Below, in pieces: positions 54,071-64,000 of a DNA stretch of 64,000 nt. Every line of letters starts with the position of its first letter. The stretch's first letter is position 1. The notes below the pieces were generated by a model, which saw only the letters and a program-made list of their open reading frames with translations, made no database searches and was not told the origin of the DNA. The position numbers were made by a program, and so were the translations under genes. Source of the DNA: Gonocerus acuteangulatus (Eukaryota > Arthropoda > Insecta > Hemiptera > Coreidae); assembly GCA_946811695.1 (NCBI GenBank), contig OX328126.1, forward strand, positions 6,975,697 through 7,039,696. Direction: 5' to 3'.

Positions 54071-54270
54071 CATGTGTTATTTTTATTAGTTTCTTCTTTG
54101 CAGTAGCCCTGCAAAAAGGCCGTTTATTTTAGGCTACATGTTCTAATAAGCAATGTATATAACATGTATTTTAGACAATTTTGTCATAATTTGTTTTTAG
54201 ATACAGTACATTAATGATTTAGCATTAAATAGATAATAAATAAATTAAAAAAATATACATAAAAAAATAC
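53482..54270. other. Intergenic, no gene recognised
   Basis: AT-rich, with a (TA) run at about 54018-54065. No frame or repeat is recognised. Confidence 0.4.
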
Positions 54271-54350
54271 GTATAAATTAATTGAGAAGATATGGTCGAC
54301 CGTTCGGAAGTAGGAAGCGTTGATCGTCGGGGTTTCGGTCAGTGTTCTTA

Positions 54351-54651
54351 TAACAGCTCTTACATTGGACAGACGAAGAACCGCATTCATAGCAGACTCA
54401 CAACACACAAATACAACATTAAGAACAGAGACATTAAAACCGCACTTGCTAGACACGCTATCACGGACGGACATAAATTTGATTTCCAAAACTTCTCCAT
54501 CCTCTCCACTGAACCCAACCCTGAGAAGCGTCTCCTTTCTGAATCCATATATATCCATCTAGAAAACAATCCCGTCAATGACAAAATTGACAAAGAAGTC
54601 ATCTCCTCAACCTATTCCAACATTTTCCATATCCTCAAAACCTCCCGTTAG
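54351..54651 (+). pseudogene. GIY-YIG endonuclease C-terminus (Penelope-type)
   Basis: It reads NSSYIGQTKNRIHSRLTTHK, then a middle with ALARHAITDGHKFDF, then PEKRLLSESIYIHLENN and a stop at 54649-54651. YIGQT and the conserved R, H and E positions fit the GIY-YIG nuclease at the C-terminus of Penelope-like polyproteins. The open frame technically starts at ATG 54292, but its first 20 codons come from the inverted terminal segment, so that start is an artefact of rearrangement. The reverse transcriptase part is lost. Confidence 0.88.
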
Positions 54652-54679
54652 GTAATCCCACCCGGTTCGTTGCCCTATT

Positions 54680-54975
54680 CCCACACACCGTCTGATCCTT
54701 CCCTGTACCTGCAATGCCCATCGGCAAGTCCTTTATCTTTACCGCCGTCCCTCTGTCCTTACTCCCAGGTCGACTTCTCCCCCCCCCCACCCCCATCCTC
54801 TCCTGTCTAGCCCTGGCCCAATCCTTCCCTGTACCTGCAATATCCATCGGCAAGTCCTTTATCTTTACCGCGGTCTTTACCCTCCGTCCTTACTCCCAGC
54901 TCCACTTCTCTCCACCCCCTCCCCCCCATCCTCTCCTGTCTAGCCCTGCCCCATCCTTCCAGTCTTCAGAAATGT
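54680..54975. repeat. Imperfect direct repeat in the Penelope 3' region
   Basis: TCCTTCCCTGTACCTGCAAT, then CCATCGGCAAGTCCTTTATC, occurs at 54697 and again at 54822. CCATCCTCTCCTGTCTAGCCC occurs twice as well, so the unit is about 125-130 bp. The overlapping frames on both strands are by-products. Confidence 0.85.
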
Positions 54976-55099
54976 TCTCTTCTTGAAATGGGACAGTTCT
55001 CAATCTTCTCAATAGGTATGTTACTATGACACTTGTACTGTATTCTCTTGGATACCATATACATGTATATTTATTTATATTGCTATATTGCTATTATTA

Positions 55100-55142
<43 letters not shown>

Positions 55143-55251
55143 TATATGATTATATTTATATTTTCAAGCATATAGGTACTCATATTTATGTTAATGTTTC
55201 TAGCCTTTTTTTTGTCCTTACCATTGTTATAGCATATATGTTTTTACAGCC

Positions 55252-55285
55252 CTGAAGATGGCTTGTATAGCAAGCCGAAACGTTG
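55252..55285 (+). ncRNA. Hammerhead-like half core of the Penelope element
   Basis: CTGAAGA, then TGGCTTG pairing with CAAGCC around TATAG, then GAAACGTTGG. Position matches where Penelope terminal repeats carry hammerhead motifs. A stem III and cleavage triplet are not obvious, so self-cleavage is unproved. Confidence 0.55.
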
Positions 55286-55382
55286 GCGGCAATAAATATA
55301 CATTTTAGCAAATAAAATGTGTTTTATTGAATAAGAACACTGACCGAAACCCCGACGATCAACGCTTCCGTATAAATTAATT

Positions 55383-56329
55383 TTTTTTTTGTTCGTAATT
55401 TCGATCGTTTTTAGAGGCATCGATCGTCTTCAGAGTCAGGCATGCTTTGAATGGTGTTTATTAAACAGCTCTTTTTCTGTAATGGGCCAGTCTTTTGATT
55501 TATGGTTGTAAATTACATTTGGATATAAGGTGCTGTGTTGTTTGTGGTGTTCAGTGAGGACTAGCCGAGCTCTTAGTTATATATTTAGCTTGTTTTTTTA
55601 GCTGAGGAAACAATTCGCGAAAAAACTCTGATTCATTGATAAAAACAGAAGTGCGTTATTGGACTTCCAGAAAGTATCTTTATATATAATGGTTCTAGTG
55701 AAATAAATTACTGTTTTTTTTAAGGAAACTTTATCTATTTTATGATGGGATAATTCGAATTTAATTATCTTGAATAGTTTTCGAGCAATCCTTTATTATT
55801 CATTAAAAAAACATGACTACGTTAACGGAATCGGACCATACTTGAAATGAACTTTTTTGTTGGAAATTATGTATACAATCACCTCCTAGAGTTTGGCTAC
55901 TTAGACCTGAATCAACCCTTATATATATTGGTAACTCATTAGAAGCTGCGCGATGACAATCCTGCCTGGAACAATGGGTTCCTTATTCTGCATGTAAGAT
56001 TCGTTGCATTATCCAAAAGTCTGAAGATTGCTTTGCGTGTCGAACTAATGATAATGAATAGTTCTGTTCTATTTATTTATCTCTGGATGGATGTAACATC
56101 TGATGAAACATCTTACGGAATAATCATAAGGATATTTCCTTGTTACTCGCTTACTACTGTTATTTCATTTGCAGATAGTTACATATTGTATTCAGACATC
56201 ATATTGAATAATTATAATAATAATTGTGTCTTTGTGTGTGAGTGTGAATTAATATACACGCATGTGCACGGTAAGACCACGCGACGTACGAACCCTAGAG
56301 GCGTGGAACCCCAATCACTAAAACTAGTC
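55383..56329. other. Intergenic, no gene recognised
   Basis: AT-rich. The frame at 56033-56374 has no recognised domain in its first part and runs into the next Penelope fragment out of frame. Confidence 0.35.
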
Positions 56330-56731
56330 TGTTTTACGTGCTTCTTCCATGTGACTGTGGAACAGTCTACGTAGGACAAAAAGATAGCCACAAGAATAGG
56401 ACAACACTCCGCTGACTACCGTCTGAAACGTAAAAAAACTTTGGCTGTAGCTAGACGCGGAGAAGAATGTCCCGGGCAGATGCTTTTTGATCAAGCCAGG
56501 GTCTTAGCTAAAGAAGAAAATCTAAAAGGAAGGTTAGTCAGAGAGGCTGTGAAGCAACCCAAGACTCTGAACCGGGATGAAGGCGTGATCCTACACCCTA
56601 CCTGGAAGCCCGTACTCAGGACGGTTAAAGCAAGATCGGCCGAGGAAAGACAACCAAGCACACCGCAGGAAGACGAAAAAAACCCTCAAAACAGATTCAT
56701 TGGCTCTATGCAGTGTCAAGAGTGTGCTTAA
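56330..56731 (+). pseudogene. Second Penelope-like GIY-YIG fragment
   Basis: One frame reads PCDCGTVYVGQ at 56347-56379, the GIY-YIG start. After a frameshift a second frame reads DYRLKRKKTLAVAR near 56416-56457, and on through EECPGQMLFDQARVLAKEEN, LKGRLVREAV and LNRDEGVILHPTWKPVL to the stop at 56729-56731. This order is that of a different Penelope-like lineage from the one at 54284. It is frameshifted with a stop near 56413 and is dead. Confidence 0.85.
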
Positions 56732-56734
56732 ATC

Positions 56735-57929
56735 TCTAAAGCATCATATGTCAAAATAAGTTTAATACTGAAAAGGTTATTATAAAATAACAAAGAAACA
56801 AACAAGTTAAAAAACATGGACAACAGTCTGATGATGCAGAATGAGATTTCTGCAAAATATCACCCAGAAAAACCCACCGCTGGAGATTGCCGTATTATCA
56901 TCAATAATTCTCCCCAGCGAAGAACCCTAAAAAATAATATATATATACAAACTGCCAAAAGAATCTTGGTGTTATAGCCCCAACTTATCTTAGATAATAT
57001 TGGTCTAATGTTAAAGTAACTATGACAGCCTTCTGAGAAGGAAACAGCAAGTCGTGCCTTGGTATAGCGTGTGATTAGACAATGGAAATGTATTCTGTTG
57101 AAGCTGATTATCGTAATCTTCCTTTCTGTAGGATACTTATGTAAGCTTAGATCACGACCCGTGAGCTTAGGCAGACTCGAGGAGGTGTACGGGTAAATTA
57201 TTATCAGAAATACATTAAACTATTGAAGGGGGAAACTAATGAAAATTGTTGTTTTTTTTCTTGTTTTTTTTTTTTTTCCTTTTTAAGGCGTTCCAACCTT
57301 TTAGGATATTAACGCCACAAAACTTAAATAAAGTTTAGAAATGTAATAAATGTAATAAAGTTTTATTTTATAAATGTATGCTTGTAATAGTTGTTATTAA
57401 GCCTTTAAGTGATCAATTATTATCTTCAAAATGATATATTATTGAATATTAGAATTTTTATACTTATGTTACTAAATTTAAATATTAGTTGATAGATAAC
57501 CTTGAGCAATGAGTTCTGTTTGTTGCACATAGCCAGGTTTTGGTCTCCTTACACCCCGGATCATGTGCCACAACAATCATAGTTTTTTTACAAGTTGTGT
57601 GTATTCTAAAAAATTAAATACATTTTTGATCTTATTCGGGGCATCAGCCATATCATCATTCAAATTACCCGTGAGCCCAAATAGAGACCTTTAATTCTCG
57701 TAGGAACGGCATTCACTGAAAATTGCTTTTGTACCTAATATTCTCCCACTAACATCTTTGTATTGTACATAAAACAAGTATATTTTTCAAGAGGATAGTT
57801 GAGAATGCATGAAAGAAGTTATGTACCCTTCAAGGCTTTTCCAGAAATCTTAGTAACAGAACATATGAAATAATATTTTTTTTTTGGGCGGAATAGCGTT
57901 AATACTAGATCAAAAGTTATTATTCTTAG
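56735..57929. other. Intergenic, no gene recognised
   Basis: AT-rich single-copy sequence with a pyrimidine tract near 57250-57285. No frame recognised. Confidence 0.4.
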
Positions 57930-58014
57930 GATGTCCCATGCACGATGAGGAATATCTCAAGATTGGGTCTGCGCAGTCCAAACCTTGAGGTATACCCCAT
58001 CGTTTATGGGACAT
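57930..58014. repeat. Hairpin with arms of about 28 bp
   Basis: ATGTCCCATGCACGATGAGG, then AATATCTCAAG, pairs with CTTGAGGTATACCCCATCG, TTTATGGGACAT. The spacer holds the CTGCGCAGTCCAAAC word that recurs downstream. Confidence 0.85.
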
Positions 58015-58252
58015 CCTTGAGGCAAGAGTTGAACTGTACAGTCCATCCAAGTAGAATTAAAACGCCAATAGAATAACTGTACAGTCCAATGAGGCCGGGA
58101 CTGTGCAGGCCAGGCCTGATGTGTGTGGACAAGAGGATATTTCCTTCACATTCAGTGGGTCTACTATAACTGGACTGTGTAGTCCCTGTCTTGAGGTTTA
58201 TTAACTTATCGTGTGTGTGCTAGATCCGTTCAGTCCAAACCTTGAGGCCAAA
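57964..58252. repeat. Scattered CAGTCC...CCTTGAGG word cluster
   Basis: CAGTCCAAACCTTGAGG occurs exactly at about 57976 and 58229, and shorter versions (CTGTACAGTCC twice, ACTGTGCAGGCC, CTGTGTAGTCCCTGTCTTGAGG) lie between at irregular spacing. No fixed period is evident. The function is unknown. Confidence 0.7.
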
Positions 58253-58264
58253 ATGGTGGGAATG

Positions 58265-58849
58265 CTTAAAATTACGAAGTGCTAATACTATTTATTAGAA
58301 ACTTTACAAAATACGGAAGTTGTAAGCGTAAGGAACGTTGTCTTATTCCCTAAAAGCCCAATTATTCGATTATGAAACGAAAATGATTTTATTACAGTGT
58401 TTTTGAAGCGTCAGTCACCTCTGACCTGAAAATGGTGAAATATCACTATATTTTCTTCACTGATAGTGGATTGATTCGCGTGTCGCACTTATAATTCCGA
58501 CACGTATCCTAATAATATTGGCCAATTGTGTTCAGTATTGTCGGTATTGCTATGACAACACACCCCGGGGTAGGGATATTTCGTAAAACGCTTTATTTCA
58601 ACGCGTTTCTTCTCTACGTCTATAGGGAGGGAACCGGCTTATGACGGCGTCCCAATGAGCTTTTTAATGGCTCATATTTATACATATAGGTATGTATTAA
58701 CATAAAAAAGTACATGGACGCTTATAAATGCAAAATCCTTGACGTTACAATTTTATCCTCAGATGAATCTCTTTATCGTCGACAGTACTTCCTCGGCTCA
58801 GTCCTTTACTAAGTAATTCAATCCCAAAGACCTTATACTTTTCTACTTT
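58265..58849. other. Intergenic, no gene recognised
   Basis: No recognised frame. A GC-richer patch lies at 58555-58665. Confidence 0.35.
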
Positions 58850-59346
58850 TTATTAGAAATAAAGTGTGATTTTGTACCTCATAGAGTTTACGCTATACCT
58901 GGTGATGGTCCATCCGAGGTAATAATATCCCGAACCCTTGCACAGCCTCCTCACCCATCAGCATCCCCAGTCAGAACACTTCTTGGTAAAGCTCGCAAAT
59001 ATAATGGGTGTTTCCAAATAACACCTGAGAAACATACATTTTTAAATTTTAACGTCCGTTTATTATTGACAACGAAATTTAACCTGTACTGGTTAAGCTC
59101 CTGTTACTGGTAACCTGGTTATCTCTAGGTTATCTGTTTTTTGACACTGCTCCCGAGCGCCCCAAGAAGAAGAAACATTATACTTTGATTCCTTATCAAT
59201 TGATGAATAACATATACCATGATGGGAACCGTGATATAATAAACTGCAAAAAAATTGTATAGTAGTGTTAATTTTGATGATACATTATCTAACGCAATAA
59301 AATAACTACTTATCTGCCGTGACGAAGCACGGGTATACAGCTAGTT
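58850..59346 (-). mobile_element. Dispersed element (family G), inverted copy
   Basis: It runs in reverse order to 37951-38945: CATAGAGTTTACGCTATACC, GATGGTCCATCCGAGGTAAT, the AAATTTTAACGTCCGTTTAT tail word, GGTTATCTCTAGGTTATCTG, ATGATACATTATCTAACGC, and a single 42 bp unit ending at CTAGTT (59346). It lacks the array seen in the other copy. Confidence 0.88.
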
Positions 59347-60464
59347 CTGCAGAAACGTTTGTGAAAATGTGGATGCTTAAGTAACGCAAATGAGAGACAT
59401 GAAGTAATAGGAACTGACGAAGCATTAAATCGGCGAAAGTGTCAAAGAATCGGAAGCGAAACTGCAGAATGATATAATTCCAGGTTACTTTGGTTGGTGG
59501 GTTTTTGCAAGCGGAGGCAGTAATGGTTTTGCCAAGGTTTCGTAATATCCACTCCACTCCCGAAATTTTTCTTCTCAAAAGGAATGATGTGGCAATGGAG
59601 TCGCTTTGAGGTGACCAGGCTCGATTCAGCATTTATTACGAGAAAGTTCATACATTCTTCTAGAGGTTTGGGCTTCGATGACATTGGGCGACTTTACTCA
59701 CATACTCACCAGCCGGAAAATTGTATATCTAGTAACTAAAAGAGTTCTTAACGTTTTACTTTGCTAAAGCAAAGGCTCAAGAGAATTTGACGTTGTCGAG
59801 ATATTTAAGAAACTTCTGAGACTGTTTATTTCAGTTAATATTTTTTTTCTGCCACTTTCTCAACTCCAAACGTAACTAAAATTGGTGTATCTTTGTTTCG
59901 ATGGATGTTAAATACCTACAAAAAGTTTCTGAACCCATCGTTTGTATGAACCCAAACTGAAAATTAGGTGGAAAACTAGTTTTTTTCAGATGTATCAAAA
60001 CCTGGAAATCTGTGAAATCCACGATTTGTTTACTCAAATATTGCAAAAATCAGTGTTCCAGTTGCCTAACGACCAACCAAAGGATGTTACACCAAAATCC
60101 GGTCATTTTTGTGCTTGTGAGAGAGCGAACAGACAAATTATATGGTATACAGGCTGTGTCGCAAGTTGATGAAAATACTCCAGGGGGCAAAACTAAATGA
60201 AAAATGCAGTTCAACACCACCAACCACACATTTCTATCTCATTCCGTTCCAGAGATATGCCCTTCTAAAGTTTCCTTAGAGAAAACCATGTTTTTTGTAG
60301 GACAACTACAATTTTCTCTGTTTGTACACATTTCTTCATTCGTTTCGTTGCATTTTTGGAACTAGCATTAAATTTGCTTTAAGGCTCGAACACATTTAAT
60401 GGTCAGAAGTATCTCTTTCAAACCGCAATATCAATTCAAAAAGTAGAAATTAATAAGAAGCTTG
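59347..60464. other. Intergenic or intronic, no gene recognised
   Basis: The frames here (59306-59684 minus, 59942-60200 plus) match no family I know and lack splice context. Since it precedes the CD36-type exon it may be intron of that gene. Confidence 0.35.
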
Positions 60465-60474
60465 TGGTTAGCTA

Positions 60475-60826
60475 CTGTGGGCGAGGTTAGTCAGTGGCAG
60501 AGCACTGGACTAATACGCAGGAGGACCAGAGTTCAAATCCCGAAAAAGGACTTAAGATTTTTTCTTCTAGTGTCATCGTTCATGGGTTGAATTCGGCCTC
60601 CCTGGCGGTCCCTAGGCCAACCCAGCCTTTCATTCATTTATTACTGGGCACCTTGGGTGCTAATGACTCTATCAGTCGAAGTAGCAAAGGGGAAAATTAG
60701 GTTGCCGGAGAAAAGTACTGACCACACTATCTCCCTAGTGTTCTGTATGGTCATGAATAAGATAACTGTATAGTATCTGTCCTTCAGGGCTCTCGTGCCC
60801 TGTTGCGGCACTGATTTTTTTTTTTC
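60475..60826 (+). mobile_element. tRNA-derived SINE (family B)
   Basis: Head GGTTAGTCAGTGGCAGAGCA with A box, B box GAGTTCAAATCCC, and body words GGCGGTCCCTAGGCCAACCC, GGGTGCTAATGACTCTATCA, TATCTCCCTAGTG, TATAGTATCTGTCC and GTTGCGGCACTGATTTTTTT as in the copy at 41006. TGGTT(A/T)GCTA flanks it at 60465-60474 and 60827-60836. It lies 75 bases upstream of the exon below. Confidence 0.88.
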
Positions 60827-60901
60827 TGGTTTGCTAAAACATTTCAAAAATCATTTTTTGCTAAGATTTCCCCTGCTCTAAATGTTAATGTTCTGTTTCA
60901 G

Positions 60902-61062
60902 CAACTGAGACTGTGGAACGGTACCCTGAGCTACTATTACTGGAAACAGCCCGGTGTTGTGAGGCTTACGAAGGTCTTTGTGTTCAATGTCACGAATGCC
61001 GAAGCTTTTCTCAGTCAAGGGCAGAAACCCAAGCTAGAAGAAGTCGGACCTTTTGTCTACAG
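60902..61062 (+). CDS. CD36/class B scavenger receptor, internal exon
   Basis: The acceptor TTCTGTTTCAG ends at 60901 and the donor AG|GTAAGC starts at 61063. The 161-base exon begins in phase 0 and gives QLRLWNGTLSYYYWKQPGVV, RLTKVFVFNVTNAEAFLSQG, QKPKLEEVGPFVYR, with the last Arg codon split. The W-x5-8-W-x2-P spacing, FNVTN and the xPxxEEVGPxVYR block are the signature of the N-terminal ectodomain just after the first membrane segment in CD36, SNMP, emp and croquemort proteins. These bind lipids, lipoproteins or pheromone ligands at the cell surface. NGT and NVT are likely N-glycosylation sites. It has no start codon. The other exons were not found here; the subfamily is undecided. Confidence 0.92.
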
Positions 61063-61132
61063 GTAAGCTCAAAATCATTAATTTAATTTCGATAAGATTT
61101 CCTCTTAGAATAACGGCTTCGAAAATAATATT

Positions 61133-61387
61133 GTCGATACAAATGCAAAGTATCGAATGTGAAAATCGCAACTTTCAAGAGTGAAATAACTTTTATTTAT
61201 TACTCTGCTTTTGGACAGTGAAATAGTCGGTAGATTCTACCTTTTGATAGTGGTAACATCCTCCTTTCACTGTGTCAACTTAGATTCGAGAGTTTGCCAT
61301 CCATCAGTCCAACAGCAATCAAAATAGATTGAAAAAGAAAAATGCGTTTGTTTTTTTTCATATTCGATACTTTGCATTTGTATCGAC
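61133..61387. mobile_element. Small TIR element, 33 bp arms, in CD36-type intron
   Basis: GTCGATACAAATGCAAAGTA followed by TCGAATGTGAAAA (61133-61165) is mirrored at 61355-61387 with one mismatch. The element of 255 bp has no coding content. It follows the exon donor by 70 bases. Confidence 0.8.
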
Positions 61388-61436
61388 GAAATTCTACGCC
61401 TGATATGTGTTTGCAGTTGATTTATAAGCATATAAT

Positions 61437-62090
61437 AGAGATGGGCGATCTTTTAAAAGATCGATCTTTTTTAACACGATGTATCGATCTTTTGAATCGA
61501 TCTGCAAGGGTCGATCTTTTCAATGAGTCGATTTTCAAAGGCCGATAATTTTAAAGAATCGATCCCCACGGGCCGAATTTTTAATGAATCGATCTCCAAG
61601 GGCCAATCTTTTTAAAGAATCGATCTCCAAGGGCCAATCTTTTAAAAGAATCGATCCCAAGAGCCGAATTTTTAATGAATCGATCTCCAAGGGCCGATCT
61701 TTTTAAAGAATCGATCTCCAAGGGCCAATCTTTTAAAAGAATCGATCCCCAAGGGCCGAATTTTTAATGAATCGATCTCCAAGGGCCAATATTTTTAAAG
61801 AATCGGTCTCCAAGGGCTGATCTTTTCAATGAATCGATCTTCAAGGGCCAATCTTTTTAAAGAATCGATCTCCAAGGGCCGATCTTTTCAAAGTATCGAT
61901 CTCCAAGGGCCAATCTTTTAAAGAATCGATCTCCAAGGGCCGATCTTTTTAAAGAATCGATCTTCAAGGGCTGATCGTTTCAAAGAATCGATCTTCAAGG
62001 GCTGATCTTTTCAAAGAATCGATCTCCAAGGGCCGATCATTTAATGAATTCATCTTCAAGAGCTAATCTTTTAAAGAATCGTTCTATCTA
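61437..62090. repeat. Minisatellite of about 31 bp units, GATCGATC-rich
   Basis: Roughly 21 units of TCGATCTCCAAGGGCCAATC plus TTTTTAAAGAA, degenerate with many variants (GGGCCGATC, GGGCTGATC, TTTTAATGAA). The start AGAGATGGGCGATCTTTTAAA resembles a hAT-style end, followed by the AAAGATCGATCTTT palindrome. It lies in the presumed CD36-type intron. Confidence 0.9.
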
Positions 62091-62776
62091 GAATACCGTA
62101 AATAAAGTGTTTTTATTTTAAATATTTAATCTCACCCCTTGTAAAATAACCTCATTTCTATTATTTAACTGAATAAAAGGTTTACAGAAGTATCATATGT
62201 CCAGTAACAGACTTATATTTTCATTTAACATATTATCGACCTGCTACTGTATACAATGGAACACAGCGCTGATGTATCTGCTACTGTCTACAATGGAACA
62301 CAACACTGATGTATCTGCTAATCGCCAAAGTTGTGGAACATTCATTAAATAAATAAAGTATTTAACATAGTAATTTAACATGTAATATGGTGTTCATTCT
62401 CTATTACTTTTCATGAAAAATAGTCTTACATTTTTCTTATTTTAGGTTGGAGATATGTTTTTCATATTATCAAGTATCCATTATACATTTTTACTTGTGC
62501 TTACATTTTTCATGAAATATTAAGAAAAAAATAACCCATTCTACCCTAAGCTTTCCAAATGACACAAGGAACAAGACCAGAAACGCGCTGACGAAGTTCC
62601 TGCGCGCCGGACTTTCTTTCATCAGATATGTATATATATATAATTGCGCACAGGCTCAGACAGGCGATAGAATCTCTTCACCGTTGATGAACATACATGT
62701 CAAGGGTACACCATTATCTGGGTATTGCAGTTTCCTGCTTCAAGTGCAAATAGACGTGTTATCATCAAGAAATGCA
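62091..62776. other. Presumed intron, no feature recognised
   Basis: It has two near-copies of CTGCTACTGTNTACAATGGA, then ACACAGCGCTGATGTATCTG, at 62241-62320 and otherwise AT-rich sequence. No further exon of the CD36-type gene is visible. Confidence 0.4.
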
Positions 62777-64000
62777 CATTTGTCAAGCCTATAGAGATAA
62801 CGGTTAAACTACATGGAAATTCAGAACTCAAAGTAGCATCCATTTGTCAAGCCTATAGAGATAACGGTTAAACTACATGGAAATTCAGAACTCAAAGTAG
62901 CATCCATTTGTCAAGCCTATAGAGATAACGGTTAAACTACATGGAAATTCAGAACTCAAAGTAGCATCCATTTGTCAAGCCTATAGAGATAACGGTTAAA
63001 CTACATGGAAATTCAGAACTCAAAGTAGCATCCATTTGTCAAGCCTATAGAGATAACGGTTAAACTACATGGAAATTCAGAACTCAAAGTAGCATCCATT
63101 TGTCAAGCCTATAGAGATAACGGTTAAACTACATGGAAATTCAGAACTCAAAGTAGCATCCATTTGTCAAGCCTCTAGAGATAACGGTTAAACTACATGG
63201 AAATTCAGAACTCAAAGTAGCATCCATTTGTCAAGCCTATAGAGATAACGGTTAAACTACATGGAAATTCAGAACTCAAAGTAGCATCCATTTGTCAAGC
63301 CTATAGAGATAACGGTTAAACTACATGGAAATTCAGAACTCAAAGTAGCATCCATTTGTCAAGCCTATAGAGATAACGGTTAAACTACATGGAAATTCAG
63401 AACTCAAAGTAGCATCCATTTGTCAAGCCTATAGAGATAACGGTTAAACTACATGGAAATTCAGAACTCAAAGTAGCATCCATTTGTCAAGCCTATAGAG
63501 ATAACGGTTAAACTACATGGAAATTCAGAACTCAAAGTAGCATCCATTTGTCAAGCCTATAGAGATAACGGTTAAACTACATGGAAATTCAGAACTCAAA
63601 GTAGCATCCATTTGTCAAGCCTATAGAGATAACGGTTAAACTACATGGAAATTCAGAACTCAAAGTAGCATCCATTTGTCAAGCCTATAGAGATAACGGT
63701 TAAACTACATGGAAATTCAGAACTCAAAGTAGCATCCATTTGTCAAGCCTATAGAGATAACGGTTAAACTACATGGAAATTCAGAACTCAAAGTAGCATC
63801 CATTTGTCAAGCCTATAGAGATAACGGTTAAACTACATGGAAATTCAGAACTCAAAGTAGCATCCATTTGTCAAGCCTATAGAGATAACGGTTAAACTAC
63901 ATGGAAATTCAGAACTCAAAGTAGCATCCATTTGTCAAGCCTATAGAGATAACGGTTAAACTACATGGAAATTCACAACTCAAAGTAGCATCCATTTGTC
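62777..64000. repeat. Minisatellite, 19+ x 64 bp, runs off window
   Basis: CATTTGTCAAGCCTATAGAG starts units every 64 bases from 62777 to 63993 (the last truncated by the window end). Units are almost identical: I see only one CTATAG to CTCTAG change (about 63174) and one CAGAAC to CACAAC (about 63976). It is non-coding, with stops in each unit. It lies in the presumed intron of the CD36-type gene. Confidence 0.97.

Larger units (their letters stand above)
54284..55369 (+). mobile_element. Penelope-like element, truncated, inverted-repeat ends
   Basis: GTATAAATTAATT is duplicated at 54271-54283 and 55370-55382. Inside, 38 bp at 54313-54350 are the exact reverse complement of the last 38 bp (55332-55369). 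The body encodes a GIY-YIG endonuclease remnant (54351-54651), then pyrimidine-rich spacer with a (TA) run (55103-55139) and a hammerhead-like core near the 3' end (55252). Complex inverted termini, GIY-YIG and a hammerhead-like motif together are hallmarks of Penelope-like elements. The reverse transcriptase is missing. Confidence 0.92.

Noticed and set aside
54635..54986. Genes on both strands of the pyrimidine-rich region
   Set aside because: They are frames through an imperfect 125-130 bp direct repeat of the Penelope 3' region, with no conserved domain.

Overview
This is an animal nuclear DNA window, most likely from an insect or another arthropod. It is AT-rich and intron- or intergene-like, with almost no open host genes. 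It is packed with non-LTR retrotransposons, Penelope-like elements, tRNA- and 5S-derived SINEs, foldback and TIR elements, long (TA)n runs and at least ten minisatellite arrays. Nothing looks bacterial: there are no operons, ribosome sites or CRISPR arrays. The arthropod assignment is inference, from the R1-clade element, the arthropod-style repeat ends and a CD36-family exon with consensus GT/AG splice sites.

Layout. 1-11 kb: a 28 x 56 bp minisatellite, a near-complete 570 bp foldback, a block of related satellites (5.9-7.9 kb), a perfect hairpin abutting a 5S rRNA-derived SINE with 16 bp target duplications, and a 7 x 99 bp array. 11.9-17.7 kb: a dispersed repeat with 124 bp internal units (its mirror copy lies at 25.2-26.0 kb), a retroelement endonuclease fragment, a 14 x 97 bp array grown beside an inverted copy of its own unit, and a tandem repeat that recurs at 27 kb. 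18-30 kb: a piggyBac-like MITE, a hAT-like element filled with a 90 bp array, two LINE fragments and a TIR element. 30-38 kb: tRNA-like SINEs with clean target duplications, a second large foldback, and a SINE whose 5' end carries antisense U2 snRNA sequence. 38-42 kb: a 12 x 42 bp array expanded from a transposon end and a SINE with a triplicated tRNA head.

The best-preserved element is a full-length non-LTR retrotransposon of the R1 type at 42610-48770. It has a 15 bp target-site duplication, a 5' UTR, ORF1 (coiled coil plus zinc knuckles), ORF2 (endonuclease, reverse transcriptase, C-terminal CCHC) overlapping ORF1 by 8 bases, a 3' UTR and a poly(A) tail. Both ORFs are open, so it may be recently active. 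50-57 kb holds a pogo/Tigger deletion derivative, a 7 x 57 bp array and two Penelope-like fragments with GIY-YIG remnants.

The only host gene I can recognise is one internal exon at 60902-61062 (+), encoding the N-terminal ectodomain of a CD36/class B scavenger receptor. It has no start codon of its own. The sequence downstream, read as its intron, holds a TIR element, a 31 bp array and a 64 bp array that runs off the window end. Many elements appear able to expand short terminal or internal segments into minisatellites, and that is the main theme of the window.
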